NCBI GenBank assembly: GCA_021811005.1
Contig: JAJZPY010000006.1
Location: 1-29,368, forward strand
DNA from: Pseudomonadota bacterium
Lineage (GTDB): Bacteria; Pseudomonadota; Gammaproteobacteria; Burkholderiales; Ferrovaceae
DNA: 29,368 nucleotides
Reading direction: 5' to 3'
How positions within the stretch are numbered: the first letter of the stretch is position 1; each line of letters starts with the position of its first letter. Positions 16,269-23,349 of the stretch are shown piece after piece. The notes below the pieces were generated by a model. That model worked only from the letters and a program-made list of their open reading frames with translations, was not told the DNA's origin and made no database searches. Position numbers and translations under genes: made by a program.

Positions 16269-17120
16269 ATGACCGCTGCCCTCCCGGCTTCCTGGCCACC
16301 GCTCATGCTGACCGTGGCACCCAATGGTGCCTTCAAGACCGAGGCCGACCATCCGGCACTGCCCCTCACCCCGCGCACCCTCGCCCAAACAGCCCAGGCC
16401 TGCCTGGAGGCGGGAGCGAGCATGATTCACCTGCATGTGCGCGATGCCCAGGGGCGGCACCTGCTCGACGCGGATGCCTACCAGGAAGCCACCGCGGCCA
16501 TCCGTCAGGCCGTGGGGCAGGAACTCGTGATCCAGATCACTTCAGAGGCCGGAAAGCGTTATGGTGCGGCCGAGCAGATGGCCGTCATCCGGGGCGTTCG
16601 CCCGGAAGCGGTGTCTGTCGCCTTGCGTGAACTGATGCCGGACGAAGCTTCCGAAAAAACCTTGGCCCCGTTTTTTGAATGGCTGGGACAGGAACGCATC
16701 ATGACCCAGGTCATCCTGTATGCGCCCGATGAATTGCGCCGCTATCGCGAGCTCTGCCGGCGCGGGGTGCTGCCGCAGGCACCGCGCCAGCTGCTCTTTG
16801 TGCTGGGACGCTACAGCCGTGACCAGCAGAGCGACCCGCAGGACCTGCTGCCTTTCCTGCAGGCACTCGATCACGAACCGGCCCATTGGTCGGTGTGCGC
16901 GTTCGGTCTTAAGGAAGCGGCCTGTCTCACGGCCGCCATCACCCTCTCCGGCCATGCGCGCACCGGTTTCGAAAACAATCTTTTCCTGCCGGACGGGCAG
17001 CGCGCCCGGGACAACGCCGAACTGGTGGCGCTGATGGCCAGCCTGTCACGCCGTCTCGACCGTCCGCTCGCGAGCGCGGCCGACGTGCGCGCCTGGTTTG
17101 CTCATCGCATCCTGTCGTGA
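16269..17120 (+). CDS. Divergent beta-keto acid cleavage enzyme (BKACE, DUF849 family)
   Basis: 283 residues forming a TIM-barrel. BKACE enzymes condense a beta-keto acid with acetyl-CoA, giving acetoacetate and a new acyl-CoA, and use a metal held by an HxH pair and a Glu. Here the pair is His54 and His56 (MIHLHVRDAQG) and the Glu is Glu235 in ARTGFENNLFLPDG. The Arg of the usual RVGxEDN motif is kept (Arg231), but the residue after the Glu is Asn236 where characterised members have Asp. The usual IEVFD-like strand reads MTQVILY, so the substrate-contacting Glu there also appears to be replaced. It starts 2 bp after the ABC ATPase gene, tying it to the importer. Its end overlaps the convergent PCu(A)C gene by 19 bp. 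Substrate unknown. Confidence 0.88.
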   Translation: MTAALPASWPPLMLTVAPNGAFKTEADHPALPLTPRTLAQTAQACLEAGASMIHLHVRDAQGRHLLDADAYQEATAAIRQAVGQELVIQITSEAGKRYGAAEQMAVIRGVRPEAVSVALRELMPDEASEKTLAPFFEWLGQERIMTQVILYAPDELRRYRELCRRGVLPQAPRQLLFVLGRYSRDQQSDPQDLLPFLQALDHEPAHWSVCAFGLKEAACLTAAITLSGHARTGFENNLFLPDGQRARDNAELVALMASLSRRLDRPLASAADVRAWFAHRILS

Positions 17121-17596
17121 TGCATGGAGCCCATGTCCGGTCCGGCTCCCATGCCGCGCACCGGCACCGGCACGTCCACTGTGCCGGATTGTCCGAAGGT
17201 CAGCCGGACCACGATCTCCTGGCCTTCCACCAGGGGCGCTTTCAGTCCTTCCAGCATCAGGTGCAGACCCGAAGGCTGCAATTCCAGCTTGCCGCCGGCG
17301 GGAATGTCGAAAGCCGCCTGATGGTGCATGCTGCTCATGCCGCCGGACATGCGGGTGCTGTGCAGCGTCACGATACGGGCTGCCGGTGAAGCAGCGGACA
17401 GCAGGTGCTCGGCGGTTTTTCCGGTATTTTCAATGGTCAGGTACACCACCCCCACTTCCTGGCCGGGCGCCGTGGCCCGGGCATAAGCCTGGTCAATCAC
17501 CAGGGCCTTGAGGTGGACGGGTTCGGCCCCCGCATCCGGCACAAGCGCCAGCGCACACAACAGGAAAAACAGGACTCGCAGGTTCATGGCGTTCAC
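17102..17596 (-). CDS. Periplasmic copper chaperone, PCu(A)C family
   Basis: 164 residues. After a signal peptide (about 1-24, ending DAGA before EPVHL) the protein carries the PCu(A)C copper site H-x10-M-x21-H-x-M with exact spacing: His79, Met90, His112 and Met114. PCu(A)C proteins hold Cu(I) in the periplasm and help load the CuA or CuB centres of cytochrome oxidases. The C-terminal tail is Met/His-rich (MGAGPDMGSMHHDRM), a second possible copper site seen in some family members. The GTG at 17596 overlaps the TlpA-like stop (GTGA), with GGAGG just upstream; an ATG at 17587 is possible. It is the last gene of the copper cluster. Confidence 0.93.
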   Translation of the reverse strand: MNAMNLRVLFFLLCALALVPDAGAEPVHLKALVIDQAYARATAPGQEVGVVYLTIENTGKTAEHLLSAASPAARIVTLHSTRMSGGMSSMHHQAAFDIPAGGKLELQPSGLHLMLEGLKAPLVEGQEIVVRLTFGQSGTVDVPVPVRGMGAGPDMGSMHHDRMR

Positions 17597-18105
17597 TTGG
17601 CCTCCAGCAGGGGGGTTAGGGCTTGTTCAAGGGCGGCATCGGTGATGCCGGCGTCTCCGCCATCCCAGGCGTCATGCCGCAGCACGCCCTGGCGATCGAT
17701 GACAAACGTGAGGGGGATGCGCCAGATGCGTCCATAGCCTCGCACGGAAGCATCCTGGATCCAGGCGCCGGGAAAGCTGAACGGTTTCATCAGGGCACGG
17801 GCTTTGTCCATGTCTTCCGGACTGTCCATGCTGATGGCCACCAGATCGAATCCCTGGGCATGGTGCGCCCGGTAGTACCGTTCCATGGCCGGCATTTCCG
17901 CGCGGCACGGCACGCACCAACTGGCCCAGAAATGCAGCATCACCACATGCCCCGCCTCCCGGGTGGAAGCGAATTGCTGCCCGTCCAGCAGGCGGATGTC
18001 GTAGGCAGGCGCGGGCTGGCCTTCGGCAATGGCAAACGCGGCGGGGGCCGCTGCCAATGCCGCCAGGATCCCTGCCAGCACGTGCAGGCGATGGGCACAG
18101 CGCAT
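17593..18105 (-). CDS. TlpA/ResA-like periplasmic thiol-disulfide oxidoreductase
   Basis: 170 residues. A signal peptide or N-terminal anchor (about 1-25) is followed by an AhpC/TSA-Redoxin-type thioredoxin fold: YDIRLLDGQQF, then VVMLHFWASWCVPCRAEMPAME with redox cysteines Cys64 and Cys67, and cis-Pro in WRIPLTFVIDRQG. Such proteins reduce disulfides in cytochrome c maturation or in copper-binding sites of oxidases and their chaperones. The gene lies between the barrel gene and the PCu(A)C gene, with AAGGAGGA before its ATG, and overlaps the PCu(A)C start by 4 bp. The context suggests it keeps copper-ligand cysteines reduced. Confidence 0.93.
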   Translation of the reverse strand: MRCAHRLHVLAGILAALAAAPAAFAIAEGQPAPAYDIRLLDGQQFASTREAGHVVMLHFWASWCVPCRAEMPAMERYYRAHHAQGFDLVAISMDSPEDMDKARALMKPFSFPGAWIQDASVRGYGRIWRIPLTFVIDRQGVLRHDAWDGGDAGITDAALEQALTPLLEAK

Positions 18106-18125
18106 GAAGTCCTCCTTGAGGCGCG

Positions 18126-19070
18126 TCAGAAAGTATAGGTCAATCCGGCGCTGACGATCTGTCTCGGCACCAGCTGCACCCCGGTCACTTCCTGGTAAAG
18201 CGGCAGGTACAGGAGCGCGTTGGCTTGCAGCTGGCGCGTGAGCGAATAGAGCACGCCCGGCGTCAGGTACAGGGATTTGGAGCCGGTATTCTGCGGATCG
18301 CTGGCCAGCCCGGAATCAGCCCGTCGCCATGTGGCATTGAGCTGGACCAGGGGCGTGAGCGCCTGCACATAGGGATTCGTGTCGTAATGGGCTCCCGCCA
18401 CCAGCTGCACGCTGTCGCCCGGCCGGTAATCCGCGCGCGAATCCAGCGCCCGCCGCAGCATGCCTTGCAGGTACCAACCCCAGGTTCGCTCCTGTCCGAC
18501 CTGATAGCCGCCCAGCAGGAGATCCGTGGTGCCGGTTCCGGGCTGGGTGTCGCGGTCAAAGCCGGGCGCCGTGTGGGTGCCCGTGGGCAGCTTCAGGCCA
18601 AAAATCAGGCCGGTGGACATGTCGGGCGAAAACCCCGTGTACATGCCCATGAGCCGCACATCGGACAGGGTGTCGACGCTGCTGTGGAGCATCTGGGGCG
18701 CCCCGCCCCCGAAATTGGCGTTGAAGTCGTAACTGCGTTTCCAGTAAGGCACCATGGCCATGACGCCCCAGTCATGGTTGATGTTGTACTGGGCGTTGAG
18801 ATTCGTGAACTGGGTGCGAATCTCCTGGTCGGCACTCTGGCTCAACGGGATTTTGCTGGCCCCCTGCCTGGCCACGTTCTGGTCAAGCCAGGTGTCCTGC
18901 AGGTTGATGCTGCCGGCTGATGCCCCGGGCAGTCCGAGTCCGGGCATGCCCAGATCGAACATGCCGCAGCCGCAAGCGCAGGCCAGCGCACTTTGCGGCA
19001 TGGCGGCAACGACCCAGGCCATGGCGCCGGCGACGGCGCCAAAACGCCATCGGGCATTCTGAAATTTCAT
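18126..19070 (-). CDS. Outer-membrane beta-barrel protein with a Cys-rich mature N-terminus (CACGCG)
   Basis: 314 residues. A signal peptide ends at Ala30 (MPQSALA), so the mature protein would begin with Cys31 and show C-A-C-G-C-G-M-F (Cys31, Cys33, Cys35). The rest has alternating hydrophobic/polar strands with many Tyr and Trp (WGVMAMVPYWKRSYDF, TGLIFGLKLPTGTHT, GWYLQGMLRRALDS) and ends in LTYTF; the terminal Phe is the usual signal for barrel insertion. It looks like an outer-membrane transporter of the phenol-degradation MetA-like type. Its place between DUF2946 and TlpA/PCu(A)C genes suggests copper or metal passage, which is inference. GAGGGG precedes the ATG. A lipoprotein reading of the N-terminal Cys is possible but the box is poor. 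Confidence 0.8.
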   Translation of the reverse strand: MKFQNARWRFGAVAGAMAWVVAAMPQSALACACGCGMFDLGMPGLGLPGASAGSINLQDTWLDQNVARQGASKIPLSQSADQEIRTQFTNLNAQYNINHDWGVMAMVPYWKRSYDFNANFGGGAPQMLHSSVDTLSDVRLMGMYTGFSPDMSTGLIFGLKLPTGTHTAPGFDRDTQPGTGTTDLLLGGYQVGQERTWGWYLQGMLRRALDSRADYRPGDSVQLVAGAHYDTNPYVQALTPLVQLNATWRRADSGLASDPQNTGSKSLYLTPGVLYSLTRQLQANALLYLPLYQEVTGVQLVPRQIVSAGLTYTF

Positions 19071-19129
19071 GATGATTTCCCCTCAATCGAATCGACAGCC
19101 CGCGTCAGGCGCAGGCTTCCCTGGCTGGA

Positions 19130-19507
19130 TCAGGCGAAGGCCGGAGGGGCTCGGGTCGGTGGCCGTTGGCCGGCGAGGGGTTTCGGAAAGGCGACCTGCG
19201 CGCGCCCGGTGTGCGGCGCGCCGGGGGTGGCCGTGCCGGGAGCAAGCAGGTGCAGCGCGGGAGGGAGATCAGCCGCCAGGCACCCGCACAGGGTGCAATG
19301 GTGGGAAGCGGACGCGGGTTGGGGGGCGGAGTCTCCGCTCTGCACCTGCACCCAGCGCAAGCCGGATGCCGAGCAAACCTGCACGCGCGAACCCGGAATG
19401 TCCGCGCGTTCAAATGCCGCCAGCGCTCCTGCCACGAGGAACGCCTGAAACAGCACGGTGGCAAGGAGCAGCCGGGCTGCCTGCCGGATCACGGAACGGC
19501 GCATCAT
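19130..19507 (-). CDS. DUF2946 family protein, putative small copper-binding exported protein
   Basis: 125 residues. An N-terminal hydrophobic segment (about 8-31, ARLLLATVLFQAFLVAGALA) is a signal peptide or anchor. The core shows the DUF2946 pattern: RVQVCSASGLRWV (Cys45), then SASHHCTLCGC with His69, His70, Cys71, Cys74 and Cys76, followed by a Pro-rich tail. DUF2946 genes often sit beside copper genes; a metal-binding role is inferred from this and the His/Cys cluster. No ribosome site precedes the ATG (tandem ATGs at 19507 and 19504). A TAGAAT -10-like box (19515-19520) is only 7 bases upstream, so the message may be leaderless. First gene of the cluster, divergent from oxyR. Confidence 0.82.
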   Translation of the reverse strand: MMRRSVIRQAARLLLATVLFQAFLVAGALAAFERADIPGSRVQVCSASGLRWVQVQSGDSAPQPASASHHCTLCGCLAADLPPALHLLAPGTATPGAPHTGRAQVAFPKPLAGQRPPTRAPPAFA

Positions 19508-19514
19508 GGGCGGG

Positions 19515-19520
19515 ATTCTA
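19515..19520 (-). promoter_or_regulatory. -10-like box close to the DUF2946 start
   Basis: On the minus strand this reads TAGAAT, 5 of 6 matches to the sigma70 -10. Only seven bases separate it from the ATG, so transcription would begin at or next to the start codon. No good -35 is seen 15-19 bases upstream, so an activator may be needed. Confidence 0.28.
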
Positions 19521-19603
19521 TCACGGGGTCAGGGAGAGCCGGCTGCCGCCTGCCCGCTCCTGCATCGCGCGCGGAGGCTGTAAGCCCAATGGATTGCTGC
19601 GCG

Positions 19604-19632
19604 TTATGTGATACTCTATTCCTATCAATAAT
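19604..19632 (+). promoter_or_regulatory. Candidate oxyR promoter with GATA/TATC dyad
   Basis: AATAAT (19627-19632) is a 5-of-6 match to the -10 with TTATGT (19604-19609) 17 bases upstream as a poor -35. Between them GATA (19610-19613) and TATC (19623-19626) form a dyad with a 9-base gap, similar in layout to LysR-family and OxyR half-sites. OxyR proteins commonly regulate their own gene, so this is a plausible autoregulatory site. Confidence 0.3.
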
Positions 19633-19648
19633 AAAAACCAATTTACTT

Positions 19649-20578
19649 ATGAATATCAATGAATTGAGATACATTGTTGCGGTCGCCCAAACCCGGAATT
19701 TTCGGCGTGCGGCTGAAAAATGCTTCGTGAGCCAACCGGCACTGTCCACCGCCGTGCAAAAGCTGGAAGAGGAACTGGGCGTGCAGGTTTTCGAGCGCTC
19801 GCGCACCGAAGTGAGCATCACCCCCACCGGGGAGCGCATCGTGGCCCAGGCCGCCCTGATCCTTGAAGAAGTGGAACGCCTGCGCCTGCTGGCACGCCAG
19901 GGGACCAACCCGCTGGTGGGCCCTCTCAGGCTGGGGGTGATCCACACCGTGGGGCCCTATCTATTGCCGGATCTCATCGCCCAGTTGCACCTCAGCGCGC
20001 CGGAAATGCCGTTGCACGTGGAAGAAAACACCACGGACCGCCTGGAAGAGCAATTGCGCCAGGGCGCGCTCGACGTGGCCATCATCGCCCTCCCCCTGGC
20101 CGCTTCCGGGCTTGTCACGCGTCCGCTCTACAGCGAGCCGTTCGAAGTGGTGGTCCCCAAAAACCATCGCTGGGCCGGCCGCGCTTCGGTCTCTTCCGCC
20201 GAGCTCGGCGAAGAACAGGTGCTGCTGCTGCCTTCAGTGCACTGCTTCAGCACCCAGGTGGTGGAAACCTGTCCGGAGCTCGGGGTCAAGCATGCCCTCG
20301 TGCAGCAGGGCAACAGCCTGGAAACACTGCGCAACATGGTGGCCTCCGGCATGGGTATCACGGTGCTGCCGGCCAGCGCCAACAGCGTCAAGTACCGCAG
20401 CCCGCTGCTCGAGATCATCCCCTTCGAATCGCCCGTGCCGTCGCGCCAGATCGGCATGGCCTGGCGCAAAAGTTTTTCAAGGCTGGCCGTGCTCGACACC
20501 ATCGCGGCGGGCGTGCGTCATCTCAAATTGCGCGGGCTCGTGCCCACGCCGCTCAGGAATGCCGCCGGGGCCGCTTGA
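19649..20578 (+). CDS. oxyR: Hydrogen peroxide-sensing LysR-type regulator OxyR
   Basis: 309 residues. The N-terminal helix-turn-helix is INELRYIVAVAQTRNFRRAAEKCFVSQPALSTAVQKLEEELGV, given here in parts: MNINELRYIVAVAQ, then NFRRAAEKCFVSQPALSTAV. The C-terminal LysR sensor domain has Cys199 and Cys208 in VHCFSTQVVETCPELG. These are at the same numbers and nine-residue spacing as the redox pair of E. coli OxyR, which forms a disulfide on peroxide exposure. The adjoining GNSLETLRNMVASGMGITVLP is also typical. I chose ATG 19649 because the family starts there; the open frame upstream is non-coding. It is divergent from the copper cluster and overlaps the convergent emrB-like gene by 26 bp. Confidence 0.96.
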   Translation: MNINELRYIVAVAQTRNFRRAAEKCFVSQPALSTAVQKLEEELGVQVFERSRTEVSITPTGERIVAQAALILEEVERLRLLARQGTNPLVGPLRLGVIHTVGPYLLPDLIAQLHLSAPEMPLHVEENTTDRLEEQLRQGALDVAIIALPLAASGLVTRPLYSEPFEVVVPKNHRWAGRASVSSAELGEEQVLLLPSVHCFSTQVVETCPELGVKHALVQQGNSLETLRNMVASGMGITVLPASANSVKYRSPLLEIIPFESPVPSRQIGMAWRKSFSRLAVLDTIAAGVRHLKLRGLVPTPLRNAAGAA

Positions 20579-20580
20579 GC
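20551..20580. terminator. Possible bidirectional hairpin spanning two convergent stop codons
   Basis: GCTCAGG (20551-20557) can pair with CTTGAGC (20574-20580) as a 7-base stem with one G-U wobble. The TCA of the minus-strand stop and the TGA of the oxyR stop both lie in the arms. No T-tract follows on either side, so it is a weak terminator candidate. Confidence 0.2.
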
Positions 20581-22145
20581 ACGTAGACGGCGGGAATGAA
20601 CGCCACAAACAGGAAAGCCAGCAGGCGGAAATTGTCCAGGAAGGCCAGCAGGCTGGACTGCTGCTGTACGAAGGCATAGAGGGTGGCCTGGGCCTTGGGA
20701 GCGGCATCTCCCAGGGTGCTGCCCTGGCTGGCGATGGTTTGCGTGAGCGCCCCCAGGACGTCCGTGGTCTGGGGCGAGAGCAGGCTCACATGGGCCACCA
20801 GATCCGCCTGATGTCTCTGGCTGCCCTGGGTCAGCCAGGTCTGCACCAGGGAAATGCCGAAGCTGCCGCCCAGGTTCCGGAACAGGTTGATGATGGCCGA
20901 AGCATTGCTGCTTTTCAGCATGGGCATTTCGGCAAAGGCTGCGGTATTGATGGGAATGAACAGAAAACCCAGCCCGATCCCCTGCAGGATGCGCAGCGTG
21001 GCAATGGACCAGTAGTCGGCCTGCAAATCGAGGCGTGACATGAGAAAAAGCGCAATCACGTTGGAGAGGATGCCAAACGTGATCATGTGCCGCACATCCA
21101 CGCGGTTGACCATCATTCCGATGAGCGGCATGAACAGCAGCACGGTGAGACCGCCCGGCGACAGCACCATGCCGGCGTCCGTGGCCGAATAACCCAGCAG
21201 GGTTTGCACGAATAGCGGCAGCAACACGGTGCTGGCAAACAGGATGAACCCCAGCATGAAAATCAGGATGTTGCTCACGAGGAAATTGCGCTGCAAAAGC
21301 AACCGCACGTCCACCATGGGATCGCGCTGGCGCAGTTCCCAAAACGGCAGGACGATCAGCGCGGCAACCGAAAGGACCGTCAGCACCACGATGAACTGCG
21401 ATTCAAACCAGTCTTCCTGCTGGCCCTTGTCGAGCACGATCTGCAGGCAGCCAAAGCCCAGCGTGAGCAACGCGAAGCCGATGTAGTCGATCCTGAATCC
21501 GCGCGCCTTCAGTTCCCGGCGTTGCTCGGCAAAATGGGGCGGGTCGAACACCAGGCGCGAGGTCAGGTAAATCGACAGGATGCCCACGGGCACGTTGATG
21601 AGAAAAATCCAGCGCCAGGAGAAGGTGTCGGTGATCCAGCCGCCGATGGTGGGACCGATGGCCGGAGCCATCACGGTGGTGATGCCATAGACGGCGAATG
21701 CCATGCCGCGCTTGGCGGGCGGAAAAGTATCCGCCAGGATGGCCTGGGAGCTGGGCTGCAACCCTCCCCCGCCAAAGCCCTGCAGGGCGCGAAACACGAT
21801 CAGCATGCCCAGGTTGGGCGCGAGTCCGCACAGCAGCGAGCTGGCCGTAAAGAGGGCCACGCAAATCATGTAGAAGCGCCGCCGCCCCATCAGGCTCGAC
21901 AGCCAGCCGCTGATGGGCAACACGATGGCGTTTGAAACGAGATAGGAGGTCAGCACCCAGGTGGATTCGTCCTGGCCGGCAGAAAGGTCGCCGGCAATGT
22001 GACGCAACGACACGTTGGCGATGGAAATGTCGAGCACTTCCATGAACGTCGTCAACGCCACGGTCACGGCAATCAGCCAGGGATTGAGGGCCGTGCCGTT
22101 CAGGTCCCGCGGAACAGGGGCGCTGTGGGCCAGGGTTTCCACCAT
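20553..22145 (-). CDS. DHA2-family multidrug efflux MFS transporter, EmrB-like
   Basis: 530 residues with about 14 membrane segments. These proton-driven antiporters export drugs through EmrA and TolC. Motifs seen include the DHA2 motif LDISIANVSLRHI in TM1, GWLSSLMGRRRFYM (motif A), FRALQGFGGGGLQP, and the antiporter motif C region VYGITTVMAPAIGPTIGGWI followed by WRWIFLINVPVG. The N-terminus has family-typical NPWLIAVTVALTTFMEVLD. It starts 6 bp after the EmrA-like stop, with GGGGG close to the ATG, so translational coupling is likely. It is last in the long minus-strand block and its 3' end overlaps oxyR. Confidence 0.95.
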   Translation of the reverse strand: MVETLAHSAPVPRDLNGTALNPWLIAVTVALTTFMEVLDISIANVSLRHIAGDLSAGQDESTWVLTSYLVSNAIVLPISGWLSSLMGRRRFYMICVALFTASSLLCGLAPNLGMLIVFRALQGFGGGGLQPSSQAILADTFPPAKRGMAFAVYGITTVMAPAIGPTIGGWITDTFSWRWIFLINVPVGILSIYLTSRLVFDPPHFAEQRRELKARGFRIDYIGFALLTLGFGCLQIVLDKGQQEDWFESQFIVVLTVLSVAALIVLPFWELRQRDPMVDVRLLLQRNFLVSNILIFMLGFILFASTVLLPLFVQTLLGYSATDAGMVLSPGGLTVLLFMPLIGMMVNRVDVRHMITFGILSNVIALFLMSRLDLQADYWSIATLRILQGIGLGFLFIPINTAAFAEMPMLKSSNASAIINLFRNLGGSFGISLVQTWLTQGSQRHQADLVAHVSLLSPQTTDVLGALTQTIASQGSTLGDAAPKAQATLYAFVQQQSSLLAFLDNFRLLAFLFVAFIPAVYVLKRPRRHS

Positions 22146-22151
22146 GCCCCC

Positions 22152-23333
22152 TTAGCGTGAAGCTTCCGTCAGCAACACCTTGGGTTCCACCGACATGCCG
22201 GGAGCAAGGCGCTCCAGCACTTCCGGTTTTTCATCGAACACGATTTTCACCGGCACGCGCTGCACCACCTTCACGTAATTGCCGCTGGCATTTTCCGGTG
22301 GCAGCAGGCTGAAGCGGGCGCCGGTGCCGGGCTGGAAGCTGTCCAGATGGGCCTTGAAGGTTTTGCCCGGAAAGGCGTCCACGGTCACTTCCACCGGCTG
22401 CCCGACGTGCATGCGGCGCAGCTGGGTTTCCTTGAAGTTCGCCACAACCCACGGGTTGCCATAGACGATGGCCATGACGGAAGTGCCGGGCTGCACCAGC
22501 TGGCCCTGATACAAAGTGCGACGCGCCACGCGTCCGTCCACGGGAGCCACCAGGCGGGCATAGGACAGATCCAGACGCGCCTGGTCCAGCGCCGCCTGGG
22601 CTTCGGCCACGGAAGCTTTGCCGCCCTGCTCTTGCGCAGCCTTGAGCGCCACCTGGCGCGGGCCGGAGCGCGCTTCAGCCAGCTTGGCTTCGGCCTGGGA
22701 CACCTGGGCAGCCGCCGAACCGGCCCCACGGCGGGCCGCATCCAGCTGCGCGGCCGCGGCACGATCTGCCGTGACGGCCTGGTCAAACCGTTGCCTGGAA
22801 ATTTCATCCTTGCCGAACAGCGTCTGGTAGCGGACCCGGTCGCTGTGCGCGAGCTGGGCTTGGGCTTCTGCGGCCGCCACCTGGGCATCGGCCTGGGCCC
22901 GCAACGCGCGTGCGCTGTCCAGCGCACCCTGCGCCTGGGCAATGACGGCCTGGCTGGTGGTGGACACCACCGACAGATCCTGGCTTGCGGCACCGTGACG
23001 TGCCAGGGCAACCGCCAGCGACGCTTCTGCCTGCTGCACCCGCAGCTGGTAGTCGCGCGGATCGATTTCCGCCAGCAGGTCGCCCGCCTTCACAACCTGA
23101 TTGTCGTTCACCTGCACGTGCAGGACATAACCGGCCACGTGCGGGCTGATCTGGACCACATTGGCTTCGATGAAGGCGTCGTCTGTGCTTTCCTGGTTGC
23201 GGGTGAGCAGCCACAGCATGAAAAAGCCCAGCACCACCACGACGGCGCCTGCCAGGGCCGCCTTGCGAATCCAGGGGCGTTCGTGAGCTGGCGTGGCCGG
23301 CGTCGTTTGCGTGTTGGGGGGCAATTCGCTCAT
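22152..23333 (-). CDS. EmrA/HlyD-family membrane fusion protein
   Basis: 393 residues. A short cytoplasmic tail leads to one membrane helix (about residues 25-43, AGAVVVVLGFFMLWLL), then the periplasmic adaptor: NVVQISPHVAGYVLHVQVNDNQVVKAGDLLAEIDPRDY (lipoyl-like half, quoted in parts: SPHVAGYVLHVQVNDN), a long Ala/Gln-rich coiled-coil hairpin (about 85-240), then LVAPVDGRVARRTLYQGQLVQPG and a beta-barrel domain. It joins the EmrB-like pump to the TolC-like channel. The ATG at 23333 has GGAG eight bases upstream; a TTG further upstream at 23369 overlaps the TolC gene end and lacks a ribosome site. It begins 16 bp after the TolC-like stop. Confidence 0.94.
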   Translation of the reverse strand: MSELPPNTQTTPATPAHERPWIRKAALAGAVVVVLGFFMLWLLTRNQESTDDAFIEANVVQISPHVAGYVLHVQVNDNQVVKAGDLLAEIDPRDYQLRVQQAEASLAVALARHGAASQDLSVVSTTSQAVIAQAQGALDSARALRAQADAQVAAAEAQAQLAHSDRVRYQTLFGKDEISRQRFDQAVTADRAAAAQLDAARRGAGSAAAQVSQAEAKLAEARSGPRQVALKAAQEQGGKASVAEAQAALDQARLDLSYARLVAPVDGRVARRTLYQGQLVQPGTSVMAIVYGNPWVVANFKETQLRRMHVGQPVEVTVDAFPGKTFKAHLDSFQPGTGARFSLLPPENASGNYVKVVQRVPVKIVFDEKPEVLERLAPGMSVEPKVLLTEASR

Positions 23334-23349
23334 GGATCTGCTCCGGCGT

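Noticed and set aside
19166..19648. N-terminal extension of OxyR
   Set aside because: The family begins at the helix-turn-helix (MNINELRY). The upstream part overlaps the DUF2946 gene on the other strand and includes the promoter-like gap.
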